64,000 bases of DNA from the NCBI GenBank assembly GCA_914767715.1, contig OU612068.1, forward strand, positions 18,226,001 through 18,290,000. The letters are read 5' to 3'. Below, piece by piece: positions 53,101-64,000 of the stretch. Below the pieces are notes generated by a model. It made no database searches. It had not been told where the DNA came from and saw only the letters and a program-made list of their open reading frames with translations. Source of the DNA: Membranipora membranacea (taxonomy: Eukaryota > Bryozoa > Gymnolaemata > Cheilostomatida > Membraniporidae). The position numbers and the translations under genes are program-made. Position 1 is the stretch's first letter; every line of letters begins with the position of its first letter.

Positions 53101-55599
53101 ATGAATCAATAAGTAAGTTGGTTGAAACACTTGAAACCAGGCACTTTGTTTTGGTTGCTCAGAGCACATTTGATACTGTGAGTTCTTTGTGTCAATCTAT
53201 TGCAGACTTAGCAAACACAATATTCAAATGACATCCAGGTACAAGCACAATGATTCAAAATTAAAATCACTCTTGAGTCTTGACATTTCTGTTGTTGGAA
53301 TAACAAAGAAAGAAACCAGCATGCTTCTGTGTGTTCGATCAGATTCCATTACAAGGCCTGACTGAAATGAAGAAGGAAAATCTTGGTAAGAGATGCTTTC
53401 TTATCAGGTACGTTTTCGCAGTTGTCAGGAGTGAACGCACTCCCTGCTCTCGCTTGATGTGAATCTGCCATCCCTATCCCAATTATAAAATTGAATCAAT
53501 ATTCACAATTGACATGTGCTCCACACCTTCGTGCATTTCCATCGGATAAATCTACATGGAATCTACACAGTTTAAATGCTTGGCTACCATATTTCATCAC
53601 CGAGAGAAAGTGTATCACTCCTTGGCTTGGCTTTCATGTTTGAAAAAATCCCTTGGGACTTGTGAGGCTAATGTTAGATCGAGATGGTGGCTCCTGACAT
53701 GGGCCAAAAAACGAAATTTCGGCTCATACATTCATGTTGTGGCTGCCCGGACCCGGTATTCACTGGATTGCCATCATAATGATGATGTTTCCGTTGTTGG
53801 GATAATAGCATTTTCAACACAGACACATCCCACCCTCCCTGATCAGAGTCACACTGGACTATGCCATCTCTGGTAGACTGGAAACAGATGGCGGAAAATG
53901 ACGGTCAAAAGCCTGCGATCTGAGAGGGGCTGAGTCAGGGTAGTAGACATGCTGTGTTTGTAACTCAACTGTTCAATGATAATTACCATGTCTGAAAAGA
54001 GAAGGATCATTCAACTACTGAACAGTAAACAAGTAGACTCAGACATATATTATGTTATCATAATATTCAGCCTTCTCACCTCTTTCTGTCACTCCACTTG
54101 TTGAGGCTCAGCTTCTGACCCTTTGTTGTTGTTGCTTTGGTCCTATGGAGTCCTTGGAATTGATTGCAAGTCAGTACTTTCTTTCTGTGAGAGAATATAG
54201 CATCAGTATTCACCACTATCTCCCTCAAAAGTGAGTTTCTCTGTTTTCACCTTCCTCAAACAAAGAGATAATACTCAGCTGTTTCTTTGTCAGTGTGTGA
54301 TTGACTGCTACAATGAGTTATGTTAGGTTTTGTGTCTTCAATGTGTTGCGAACTTCTGAATTTTATGCCATGCAGCTGTGTTGTTGTGATCACTCCAGAC
54401 TTTGTTATGACTGATCACGTGGTACATAACAGATATGATGATTGGTCAGTTTGTGTTTAATTTATGATAAGATGTGTCGTCATATGGTGGGAGAATGCCA
54501 TGTGTTTTTTGTAAACAAAGGCAAGTACGTGTTATCACATCCTTACTCTGTGACGGTAGGAAGGTAGCCTGGGCAGGCCAGTATCAAGGAGTTCCTCTCA
54601 CTCCATAAACGTAGTCTAAGTGCTCGGACTGCTGCAATGTGAATTAGTGGTATTACATTATCAAACGCTCCAAATGCTCGCCCTCACACAAGTACAATCA
54701 TGACAAAAGTAACTCATCTATACAATTCTAGCAATGACCGATGACCGATTTTTTTTAATCAAGTCATCGCTATCACTTCACTTTGGTGTTTCACTCGGGC
54801 ACTTTTGTTCTCTCAATTTGTTCTCTTAGAGTGGAATGGAATTAGACTTGGGGACAAGCCCTCTGGCAGGACCGATCAGATAGTCAATTTGGCTGATAAA
54901 TCACTATTTATTAGGATATATCTTCTGATTGTACAATTTTTGCCTAAATGGAAGGCCAGCAAAGCGGGATTAGGCTAATAATTTTTGCCCCCCACCCCTT
55001 AGGCTTGATGGTTTTTGGTTGGGATAACCACCAATACAATAATCACCAATAGGACTCGGCTCAGATAACTAGCCGTCTACTTCCACATTGCAGTATCTAG
55101 ACTGTTCATGATAGTCGGCGTGGAACTGGAAGCGGTCACACTAATTAGAAACTCTTAGCATAAGTCGCGCAGAAGGTCAATTCACTCACAGGTTTGAGAG
55201 AATTACACTGTACACAGTTGAGAGGTTGAGAGGGTAGCGATATATTAGGGGGATATCCTGTGTCTCACCCGTATTAGTCGGCTGAACTGATCGATTCATA
55301 ATATGCAGAAAAATGCAAAAGTCAATCCATCAAATAATTATATAATAAACCAAGTTTTATAAAAAATCCTGGTCGGTTCTCTCTCAAATCTTCATCAATC
55401 ACACTTCCGTAAACAAATGCGGACTATGGATGTTAAAAATAAATAAAAAGGAGAATGGTTTGTCAGTGTCACCATCAAACATATGCAGTCAAATTTTGAT
55501 TTGTAGCCAAGTTATATTATCATTAGAGCTTCTAGTATTATCAGAGACTCTGGTAATATTATGATTTATGATGTGTCAGAAAATTAATAACACCTAGAT
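50149..55599. other. Long intergenic region right of the Yippee-like gene
   Basis: No protein-coding exon could be supported on either strand in 5.4 kb. It probably includes the promoter and 5' UTR of the Yippee-like gene. One candidate 5' exon ends at donor GTGAGAAGG (minus strand, exon end 54080) and another upstream segment ends at an acceptor near 50153, but neither is proven. Open frames at 50628-50903, 52644-52883 and 53556-53876 do not resemble known proteins. Confidence 0.4.
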
Positions 55600-55719
55600 A
55601 CTATATATATATACTTTTATTGTCAGCAACAATTCATTATTTCAAATGTTTTTCATGATGTGACATAAATGGCAAAAAAGAAAAATGATACAAACAAAGA
55701 TTCAACAAAAAATATAAGA

Positions 55720-58548
55720 CTATGCCAATAAACTGAAAAAATGTTGCATTAGCCTTTTCTTAAACATATTCAAAGTAAGAGTGCTTCTCAATGAAGAGGG
55801 TAAAATATTAAAGTTTGTTGCTATTTTGTGGTTTAAGTTGTCTAATGGAGGTTTAAGTAAGTGTGTATCTCTTCTTGGAAATCGGTGTGGTGTGGTAACA
55901 AAAAAATCAGAGATGTATGGAGGTGATAAATTATTCAGAGCCTTAAATCCCGTAATGCAAGTAAAATAATTGCTCAGTATTGGAAGGGGTAAAATTTTAA
56001 GTGATGTACATAGGTCATTAGTAGGTGACAAATAAAAAGGTATATGTTGAACATTGGCCACAATTCTCAAGGCTCTTTTTTGCTGAGTGAAAATAGGGTT
56101 TGTGATATTTGATGCACATAAGTTGTAATATATATGGATACCATAAATGAGATAACAGTGAATAAATTGAAAATAAAATTGTTTAGCAGAATGCGTGGTC
56201 AAGTAGGGTCTGCATAGCTTAAGTAAGTTAGTATTTTTTGACACCTTATCCAAAACAGTCTCACAATGGCCATTCAATGAAAATGAGTCAGATATCTTAA
56301 AGCCAAGAAGTTCAGTTTCATGCCTTTGAAATATTTGGTTATTGTCAATTTTTAAATTTAATGATGAATCCTCTCCAAAAGAACTTAAAAAGTGTGATTT
56401 TTTATAATTTATTGTCATGTGATTATTTTTGCACCACTTGTTGATTGAAACCAAATCTCGATTACAAATTTGAACTAATGTAGAGGGAACAGAATGGCTT
56501 GCTACAAAAACAGTGTCATCAGCATATGCATAAGAGTTCGAGGAGAGAGGTAGATTTAGTAGGTCATTTATATAAATCTGAAATAAAGTTGGTGCCAGTA
56601 TTGAACCTTGCGGCACCCCAATATTGATGTCAAGTATTGATGACACTGCACCATCAAAATGAACATACTGAGACCTGTCCTGTAGAAATGATGAAAGCAA
56701 CAAAAATGCCTTGTTCTCAAAATTAAAGTTATGTAGTTTATTTTTTAATATTTGGTGATCAACACAATCAAATGCCTTGCAGAAATCAATAAACAGAAAA
56801 ATACTCTTCCTTTGTTTGAGTTTCTCAGAAGAATAGTCAGAAATAATTTTGTGAACGGCGTCGCTGCATGAATGTGCAGTGCGAAAACCGGACTGCGATG
56901 AAGATATTAGATGGTTTTCATTCAAAAATATCTGTATATTAATATTTAAATGTTTTTCAAATATCTTTGAAAGAACGGGTAAAACTGATATAGGTCTATA
57001 ATTTCCTGGGTCATCTTTTGACCCTGACTTAAAAATAGGGGTTACGCGAGCAATTTTCCAGACTTTTGGGAATACTCCTTCATCTAAAATTCTATTGAAA
57101 ATATCTGTGAGCACTGGACCTATGTAGGGAAATGTTTTGTTTAACATCCGAACTGAAATCTGGTCAGGACCAGTGCTTTTGCTTATGGGTATTGATTTTA
57201 GAAGCTTATGCAATGAGACTGTTGTGAATTTTGGAAATTGTTTCAAACCTTTGTGGTGGTAATTTGGTAAAGTACTAGAAAAATCCGAAATCAACGAAAA
57301 ATCCTTTGATAGCTTCGCAGCGATAGATGTAAAATGCTCGTTCAAATTACTGCTAGAAATATCAGCAGCATTGTCAATGTAGGTTTTAGTTTTGTTTCCG
57401 ATATTTAGCGCATTCCACAATGATTTGGTATTATGGCCTTTGGAATTTTCTACCAGTTTTGTCATATACTTCTTCTTTTTTCTTTTTATCATGTTAGTCA
57501 CTAAGTTTCTTTCAGTTTTATAAAAATCCCATAAATTTTGAGATTTATACTGATCTCTTAGTCTCATATGATCACGCACTTCATCATCAATCCACATAGG
57601 AAGGACCTCAGATTTGACATAGCGAGTCCTCCGTTTTATAAGTTTTGATGTTAAATTTAAGAAAGTTTCATTGAAATTCTCTATGACATGGTTGATGTTG
57701 CTGTAACATAGAGATTGGTGCCAGTCAACATTGCTGAAATATTTGTGTATATTTTCATCGGTAAATTTGCTATAATCGTTGAAATTTATCTTAATTCTTT
57801 TCTCTGATTTTACAACACCCTTTTTTCGTATTGCCATAACCAAAAAATGATCACTTAAAGAGTATTTCAGAACTAAGCTAGAACGAACATTGGCTGGTTG
57901 GTTAGTGTATATGTGATCAATGATAGATTCAGAATTTTCTGCAATTCTTGTAAAATCCTTTATTAGTTGTGTAAGTCCAAGTGGATTTATGACATTTCTA
58001 AACCACCTGACCAATGTGCTGTTATGACCGAGGTCAACATTAAAATCACCCAAAATGATTACTTCCCTGCAAATTGATACAATGTTCTCGATGTAATGAG
58101 TGAAGACATGATTCCAATCAACAAGTGCGCTAGGTGGGCGATAAACGAAGCATGTTAAAAAAGATTGTGAGTGGGTTTGGGAGATTTTCAAAGTAATTGA
58201 CTCAGGCATTGAATGGTTTGCAACATTGACCTCTTCAAATGAAATACCAACACGTATGTAGCATAGCAAACCCCCTCCTTGACCAGTATTCCTATCCTGT
58301 CTTACAATATTATAGTTCAATATATGGAAAAAACTATTTGATTTAGACTCATTTAGAAAAGTCTCAGATAAACAAAAAATATCAAGATCATTTTCATGTA
58401 AGATCTTTTTAACTTCATCAATTTTGCTTGTAAGCCCTCTAATATTTAGATGAGCTATTTTCATGCCTTGAGTAAAATAACTAGACATTTGGAGTTGAAA
58501 TTTCTGATAGGTGGCAATATATGAATAAAGATTTGAGTGGTATACCAT
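55720..58548 (-). CDS. LINE ORF2: endonuclease-reverse transcriptase, open
   Basis: A single open frame of 942 residues. The N-terminal APE-like endonuclease has LNIRGL (34-39), SET (61-63), GDFN (167-170) and SDH (232-234), the usual Asn, Glu, Asp/Asn and Asp/His catalytic set. The reverse transcriptase (about 495-745) has VTPIFKSG, YRPISVLPVLSKIFE, SGFR, IDFCKAFDCVDH, GVPQGSILAP and the catalytic YADD (675-678). A C-terminal region (FTQQKRALRIV, LPSSLRSTLTL, FKKRL) matches L2/CR1-type elements. No stop or frameshift was seen and all catalytic motifs are present, so this copy is probably young. The start overlaps the ORF1 end by 68 nt; a later Met (21 or 29) may be the true start. Confidence 0.93.
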   Translation of the reverse strand: MVYHSNLYSYIATYQKFQLQMSSYFTQGMKIAHLNIRGLTSKIDEVKKILHENDLDIFCLSETFLNESKSNSFFHILNYNIVRQDRNTGQGGGLLCYIRVGISFEEVNVANHSMPESITLKISQTHSQSFLTCFVYRPPSALVDWNHVFTHYIENIVSICREVIILGDFNVDLGHNSTLVRWFRNVINPLGLTQLIKDFTRIAENSESIIDHIYTNQPANVRSSLVLKYSLSDHFLVMAIRKKGVVKSEKRIKINFNDYSKFTDENIHKYFSNVDWHQSLCYSNINHVIENFNETFLNLTSKLIKRRTRYVKSEVLPMWIDDEVRDHMRLRDQYKSQNLWDFYKTERNLVTNMIKRKKKKYMTKLVENSKGHNTKSLWNALNIGNKTKTYIDNAADISSSNLNEHFTSIAAKLSKDFSLISDFSSTLPNYHHKGLKQFPKFTTVSLHKLLKSIPISKSTGPDQISVRMLNKTFPYIGPVLTDIFNRILDEGVFPKVWKIARVTPIFKSGSKDDPGNYRPISVLPVLSKIFEKHLNINIQIFLNENHLISSSQSGFRTAHSCSDAVHKIISDYSSEKLKQRKSIFLFIDFCKAFDCVDHQILKNKLHNFNFENKAFLLLSSFLQDRSQYVHFDGAVSSILDINIGVPQGSILAPTLFQIYINDLLNLPLSSNSYAYADDTVFVASHSVPSTLVQICNRDLVSINKWCKNNHMTINYKKSHFLSSFGEDSSLNLKIDNNQIFQRHETELLGFKISDSFSLNGHCETVLDKVSKNTNLLKLCRPYLTTHSAKQFYFQFIHCYLIYGIHIYYNLCASNITNPIFTQQKRALRIVANVQHIPFYLSPTNDLCTSLKILPLPILSNYFTCITGFKALNNLSPPYISDFFVTTPHRFPRRDTHLLKPPLDNLNHKIATNFNILPSSLRSTLTLNMFKKRLMQHFFSLLA

Positions 58549-60624
58549 TGTGTATAGCGTGTTTCATGTCGGTTTGTGATGCGAATTTTACCTTTACAGT
58601 GCGCAAGGTCTTACCACCTTTTGAGAGTCTCTCAATAGTGGCCTCCGGATAAACTGCTTTGATATCTCGCTCTATATCATTGTTACTGCCTTCTTTAGGG
58701 ACATTGTACATCATGGCACAGTTTAAATTCTGAGTCTTGGGGTCTTGTGGTCTCCTTGCAGTCGATCCACCAAAGAGGAGACAATTCCATTCCGTTACAA
58801 TTTTTATAGCTGCAGCAGTATCTCTAAATTGAATGGCCAGTTTTGGATGATCTGACTTAAACTTATATGGCGTTATTTTTTCTACAATCACTAGACCATA
58901 ATGTTTGCAGATCTCTTGTCGAGTAATATCTTGGTTGTAATTTAAATGGAAAGCTGAGTCTTTCTCAATATTGACGATAATGTTTCTTTCAGGTGCAAAT
59001 GGTTCTCTATGCGTTGACTGTGGATGGTCTGAGCTGTGTTGGTCCTTACTGGATGATTTGAGTTTTGACTTTCTGCTGTGAAGGGTATTATTGTTTGGTG
59101 ATCCACTATGGTGTGGTGAAGGGGAAGGCCGGCCGTGGGATTGGAAGGATAGTGGTCGGGATAAAGGGTTTGCCTGGTTTTGTTGAGTGGAAGTGTGTGG
59201 TGTTGGTATGAAGGGGGAAACATGTGCACCAGTGTCGTGACTTTGTGTTTTTCCAGCAACCTCTGCATACGTTCCAAATTTCTGGTTGATGGAAGATCCA
59301 GTTGTTGTTTTACACAGAACAGTTGATGGTTAAATTTCTGCTCCATAGTTTCTGAGAAATGGCTCAGGTGAGCACGTAATGTGTCATTGGTTAATGGTCC
59401 GATGTTTCTGCTCTCCTGCATTTGTTGGATGATCTTGGCCTGGTTATTGACTACCTCTTCCAGTTCTTGAATTCTTGATTGCAGTGACTTGTTCAAAGCC
59501 TTGCACATATCTAGACTGCAGTCTGGAATTTTGGTAGGTGGTGAAGAAATTGGTGGGTAAGAACTTACGTCAGAGATTGGTGGAGGGATCGATTTATTGA
59601 GAGGAGATCTTGATCTTGATCTTGATTTTTCTCTTGATTTCTTTGGTGGAGTGAGTTGGTCATGTTTTCCTGTCTCAGCTTGTCTCCTGTTAAAGGTTGC
59701 AGATTTAAGCTGTTGGTTGACGGGAGAGGAATTTGTTATAGCGGTTCGAACATGAGTGATATCTATGTCAGACTGGATAATAGGAGATGAGGTGTTGGGG
59801 ATGGGTGATATAGGACTGGCCGTATTGTTGATTGGGCTCTGGTTTTTGACTGGGCTCTGTTGGGAAGGGGTGGTGGGATGGGAAGGCAAACCCTTTGATG
59901 ACTCACTTTCAATATTTGATGAAGTTGATGGGACAGGGTGAGTTGGGAGCGATGGCTCAGTAGCTTCATCTCTGCTATGTGTGAAAGATGGACTATTGAT
60001 TGATGTATCCATATTACTTTCGTCTGAGAAGCTATCTCTTTCATAGTTTTTTACACTAGCCAGAGCTGTGTGGCAGATTGATTGGTAATCCTGGTTAGCA
60101 GCATCAACAACGTGATGAGGCATCTTAGACATTAGTTCCTCGTAGTGAGCCATGAAATAGTTAATATCTGAATTTCCGTTCACCAAAATAGTGGATGTCG
60201 TATTAAAAAAGTTGATAGTATAAACTTTTTTTTCCTTTTTTTTTAGCTTTTTCGAAACACTTATACATGCTCCACTTTTATCAACAGTCAACTTAGAACA
60301 CACACCTTCAATATCTTTAGTTTTGAGAAAGTTTGCTAGTGAAGTTTTGATCCACTCGAATGCAGCGGTGTTACATACAATCACTATCTGCGGGTTTTTG
60401 GTAGTGCCCTTAACTTCTATAGTTGATGTTTGGTTAAAGGTACTATCCAGCTTCTTCTGAATGGCATTTATCTTGTCCAGATAATATGGCACTTGGTTGA
60501 CATGTTCCTCAGTTGAATTAGGCTTCATTGTGAAAACCAGTGTAGGTTCAGAGGAAGATGAAGTACTATCCGAGTCTAAGTCATAGCTATTCTTTTTCCG
60601 CGCTCGGTGAAAATGTTTTATCAT
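58481..60624 (-). pseudogene. LINE ORF1 broken by one frameshift
   Basis: The 5' part (60624 down to about 59300) encodes a Ser/Pro-rich protein with an SR run (KSRSRSRSP) and a coiled coil (LQSRIQELEEVVNNQAKI). Its frame then runs into unlikely sequence and stops at 58942. From about 59330 down to 58481 a different frame is open and carries the expected ORF1 C-terminus: FGTYAEVAGK, P/S/N-rich spacer, then an RRM-like RNA-binding region (MMYNVPKEGSN, IERLSKGGKTLRTVKVKF). The simplest reading is a one-base loss between about 59290 and 59330. The unbroken protein would be about 714 residues. No CCHC zinc knuckle is seen. Confidence 0.8.
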
Positions 60625-60700
60625 TTGTTAAATATTACTAGTATAGGTTTTACTAAAAACAATGTCAGAGCAGTTTTTTATTGCTGCTTGCTGCGTCGCT

Positions 60701-60736
60701 CACAACAATCACAACAATCACAACAATCACAACAAT
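60701..60736. repeat. Four exact 9-bp tandem repeats in the LINE leader
   Basis: CACAACAAT repeated four times without mismatch, upstream (minus strand) of ORF1. Tandem repeats in the 5' UTR are common in LINEs, where they can act as promoter units. It could also mark the element boundary. Confidence 0.85.
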
Positions 60737-61072
60737 ACTGATGGAAATAGCTCATAACCATGTTCCCGTGTATTTATAACAGGTGCTAAAAGACTTTATT
60801 ACAATAGCTGCCTATAAATCTCAGTAAAATAAATGCAGAAGTGGAGTGAAATATGGCAGGAGACTGGATTGAAAGTTATTAAACAGGTGTAATAATAGTT
60901 TGACTTGTTAAAAGCTCTTTCTATGATTGTTTTATTGTCCACTGAATCGACCTTAAACAAACACCTTGCCTTTTGTTTCAATTTGCGATTTGGTTTTCAA
61001 AAATATCAATTTCCATCTTGAGACCGCTTGCTTCGCATACTGTTTGCGGCTTTGCATACTTACTGCTGCAAA

Positions 61073-63466
61073 ATGGCAGCTGTGTTAGCAGAGCCTTTGC
61101 CAAAGAATAGTAAATCTGTGAGGAAACCGAAATTGGCACCAGCAAAAGTGTTCAATTCTCATCATATGCAATACCTGAATGACAAAGCACGGGAAAAGGA
61201 ACTGCAGGAAAATCCTCCAACAGGTCTATCCATAGACAGACCGGTATGTATGACAGCAAAATTTTATACTATTAAAGTGATTGCATTAGCATTGTTTTCA
61301 CTGTGTATGCTGTGGCTGGGTTTTTTTTTTATGCTTTGGCAGAAAATGTAGAAAATATGTATGGCAAGATAAAACAAGAGAGTGATAAAAAAGTTCTTTA
61401 GCTTACAATTAGTTGGCTCCCATGGTATCAGGTTGGTCTGGGTGCCAGCGGTGGTTGGTAATGGAATGACGCTAACAGTGACCTGGACCAAAGTGCAAAC
61501 ACCTTTCCTCTACATAATTAGTAATCATTGGATCAAAACCTGTCAGTGTGACACAATCGCTCAAGAGTTGAATTTAAAACTCATGGTCTAAGTCAGTGGT
61601 TAGATCAGCATTGACCACTGAATGTTAGGATTAAGAATCTTAACCATAAAAAATTGACATGGCTCATTAGATTGAGCCAAACTCCTTTCCTGCTCTTCAT
61701 TGGCTATTATGATTATGTCGTATCTATTATGTACATGAATGTGGAAATTATCTCAATACGGGCAATGTATTTCTACAATGTGTACGCTTCTGCATGTTTG
61801 AGTGTTTTTTTGTGTGATTTTCCGTCACCAAATATAACAAATGGCTGAAAAATATGTGTAAATAACCAATTGGCAAATTTTTCCCAAGCAAAGCAATTGA
61901 TGAAGATATGGATAATATAATATAGTCTTGTTTTTTGACCTAATACAAGCGCGGAAAGTTGGAATATGACAACTCCATACTCAAAAATGAGTTGTGTACT
62001 ATTTTTACAAGCGTGGTCACTGCCAATTAAACTGTTTTGAAAAAATATTCATGCCCATACGCTAGTTTACTTTGGTTACCAAGGACAAGGGTATTTATAT
62101 GTGCCTTTTCTGCAAACAACGCAACAGTTAGAAATTTAATCCAATGAATGTATTTCAATTGTGATCAAATCACGTATTACATATAAATACAACTTGTAAG
62201 GAACAGCATTTAATACTCTTTATCAAACATAACAAAAGTTCTGAGTTTTGAGCTGTCAGAAACAAAAAAACATTGGATCATTCATGCCAATGGCAATGCG
62301 CACTAAATGACTTCATGATAACTTAGTCCTGTCTGGTGTTAAATTAAATTTGAAACAAAATAATATTGTTGACGGCTTTGGAAATTTATATCGTAGTCAG
62401 CATTCAACAAGAAATTAGATTACTGAATTTTGTAGGATTGGTGGTATCAATGTTAGTTCATTGGTGGTATAGAGCTAAGTAGTAAAGTTTTCATGAAATA
62501 AGTACCTGCTATATGCTATATTGGTTACGCTGTTCTTACTGGGTTGTTTGATAACGAAGAACTGATCATTTATATGATGGATAATCAAGGCAATAAATCT
62601 AAGGTAAGGCTTTCCTACTCTAGATTCCTCAAGTTGTATATACAGATATTCAATCAATTTTGAAATTCTGCTGACTTGCTTGGCTTGCTGTCTTGCAAGA
62701 CGTTACAGTTACAGATCTCCTTGCTGTAACTCAGTTTTCGATGGTTTTCTTATAAAAAAAACGAGGTTTATCCGATGCTTCTTAGCCTTGATTACCAGAT
62801 GGAAATGGAATGAATAAATGCGATCACTTGGTTTGGGCAGGACTGTAGTCCATGGAAAGTCGCGCTGCGCTGTCGTCTTTTCAGTAAATCCCTTCCAGCA
62901 CCTTTATCAAAAGTTCAATCTCTAACCAACCATATATATATATACCATATAGTAACAATTATGCAGAAAATTTCAAGAACAGTTCAAGGCCTCATCAGTC
63001 AGATTAATCTATCAGTAAGATTTATTCCACACGAAACCTTCTTCGCATGAAAAGGCGTTATGTTATTATCTTACGACAAAAAATTTTGTTTTATGTTTCT
63101 CCAACATCATAGAAAGTCGTGGCAGGAAAATTCTCAAAATAAAAGCAAAATACCTCTCCTTCACATTCACAGATAGATAAAAAATCTCTGTGAGTTTCAG
63201 GTTAGTACAACTGATACCCATTTGCACCGAGCTTTGGTAAACACACAAGTTTCTCTTGTAGATAAGTGTCCCTGGGAAGATTACTATAACAGAAGACGAC
63301 AATAGATCTGTAAAACAATCCTCCCGCCGACCTGATACCCAGCAGGGATCTGAGTCTATCGTCGCTTCCTCCAGACCAAGCACTAGAGCTACGACTATCA
63401 GAGACGGAATAATCATCAGATGGGAAAACGATACAAGGCCTCTTCTTAGAAGACCAAGAACATCAT
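61073..63466 (+). CDS. Unrecognised basic protein, first two exons (3' partial)
   Basis: Exon 1 (61073-61243) starts ATGGCAGCTGTG and encodes 57 residues, ending SIDRP at donor GTATGT in phase 0. Exon 2 (63262-63466) follows a strong acceptor (TTTCTCTTGTAG) in phase 0 and ends at GTAAGT after one extra base. It reads VPGKITITEDDNRSVKQSSR, then further on SRPSTRATTIRD, GIIIRWEND and RPLLRRPRTS. The joined 125 residues are basic, polar and probably disordered, with no signal peptide or membrane segment. I do not recognise the family. The phase match, splice sites and protein-like composition support one gene that continues beyond the right edge. The pairing of the two exons is inferred; exon 1 alone would read on into the intron and stop at 61351. 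Confidence 0.6.
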
Positions 63467-64000
63467 GTAAGTCCACTGATATTTAAACTGTTGACTAGGG
63501 GAACATCTGACCCTGAACAAGCATATGAATTTTCTTGATATGATTTTTTATCTGTGATTGGTCCAAAAGTTTGGTTATGTACAGCCGATCACTTGTAAAA
63601 CTTTTGTCAAGCAGCTTGCCTGAGTTTTGAAGGTTGTTACTGAGACCGTTCAAAGGGTAACGCAAAAGCTGCCAGATTTTTGGCTAGATCCAGTTACTGA
63701 CGCGAGGTTATATACTGATGGAATATCTCCACAAACAGCCATACTTTGTAGTATTTAAAACTGATCCATAATTTCAAGTTCAATGCGTGAGTCTCTACTT
63801 GATCTCTATGCCCGAAACTTTTCAGTTACAGTTATATGCGGTACACAATTACCCCTGGTGTTTGATACCGCCATGCGTTCAAATTTAATATGTATTTGAT
63901 GTTATAAATTTCATGACATTGTTAAGGTCTATAGGCTGTTAATTGGATTGACAAGAGAGAGGCTCTTCTATCATCTCTATATAGCTTGAAGCGAACTCTT
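63467..64000. other. Intron-like right end of the window
   Basis: Sequence after the GTAAGT donor of the plus-strand gene. No further exon in the matching phase was found before the window ends. Confidence 0.45.

Larger units (their letters stand above)
55600..60740 (-). mobile_element. Nearly full-length L2/CR1-group non-LTR retrotransposon
   Basis: A two-ORF LINE on the minus strand, about 5.1 kb. From 5' to 3' it has a leader with four 9-bp repeats, ORF1 (60624-58481, one frameshift), ORF2 with APE-type endonuclease and reverse transcriptase (58548-55720), and a short 3' tail ending with AATAAAAG and a TA repeat at 55602-55613. Clade assignment rests on the ORF2 layout, motifs and C-terminal style and is tentative. 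Both ends are estimates; I did not find a clear target-site duplication. Confidence 0.85.

Noticed and set aside
53556-53876. Plus-strand open frame of 106 codons
   Set aside because: Composition and repeats look like non-coding DNA; no family match or splice context.
54080-54180. Candidate noncoding first exon of the Yippee-like gene
   Set aside because: Only a donor-like site supports it; distance is 4 kb and nothing links it to the coding exons.
59763-60044. Open frame of 93 codons
   Set aside because: Shadow of LINE ORF1 in another frame.
63066-63476. Minus-strand open frame of 136 codons with a hydrophobic segment
   Set aside because: The plus strand of the same interval has an exon bounded by a strong acceptor and a GTAAGT donor, in phase with an upstream exon, and a more protein-like translation. 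The minus frame matches nothing I know.
1-64000. CRISPR arrays, tRNA and rRNA genes, bacterial operons
   Set aside because: None seen: no regular spaced repeats, no tRNA-like A/B-box arrangement that I could support, no rRNA-like sequence. The window is a eukaryotic locus.

Overview
This window is nuclear DNA from an animal. It is AT-rich and intron-dense, with GT-AG introns, long noncoding stretches and animal-specific gene families, and it has no prokaryotic features. The families found (a KMT2E/MLL5-type PHD-SET protein, a CYP7/CYP8-type P450, a CARD-caspase relative, a Yippee-like protein and an L2/CR1-type LINE) fit an invertebrate, perhaps a marine deuterostome such as an echinoderm or hemichordate. 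That placement is an inference. Gene models were built by hand from splice sites, reading phase and remembered family sequences.

Layout, left to right: (1) 1114-11929, minus: PRPF19, 11 coding exons, with the 3' terminal exon beyond the left edge. One intron holds an exact 92-bp tandem duplication. (2) 11948-16423: intergenic, with a 483-bp hAT-like MITE flanked by a perfect 8-bp target-site duplication. (3) 16424-18644, minus: complete 493-residue microsomal P450 of the CYP7/CYP8 type, with an upstream noncoding exon near 20.1 kb. Its heme-cysteine loop is three residues short. (4) 22561-39839, minus: complete 19-exon KMT2E-like gene (1531 aa) with an HCF-1-binding DHNY motif, PHD finger, atypical SET domain, a 5' noncoding exon at 41.5 kb and an overlapping uORF. 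(5) 43291-45732, plus: CARD plus caspase-fold protein whose catalytic Cys is Ser (5' end not found). (6) 47287-50070, minus: complete Yippee-like gene (115 aa), convergent with the pseudocaspase. (7) 55.6-60.75 kb, minus: nearly full-length non-LTR retrotransposon with an open endonuclease/reverse-transcriptase ORF2 and an ORF1 broken by one frameshift. (8) 61073-63466, plus: first two exons of an unrecognised basic protein gene that runs off the right edge.

The genes do not form an obvious functional cluster: splicing/ubiquitin ligation, lipid oxidation, chromatin reading, cell-death signalling and a small zinc protein. The observations most worth following are the CARD pseudocaspase, the shortened P450 heme loop, the overlapping uORF on the KMT2E-like mRNA, the MITE, and several palindromic elements in introns and intergenic DNA.
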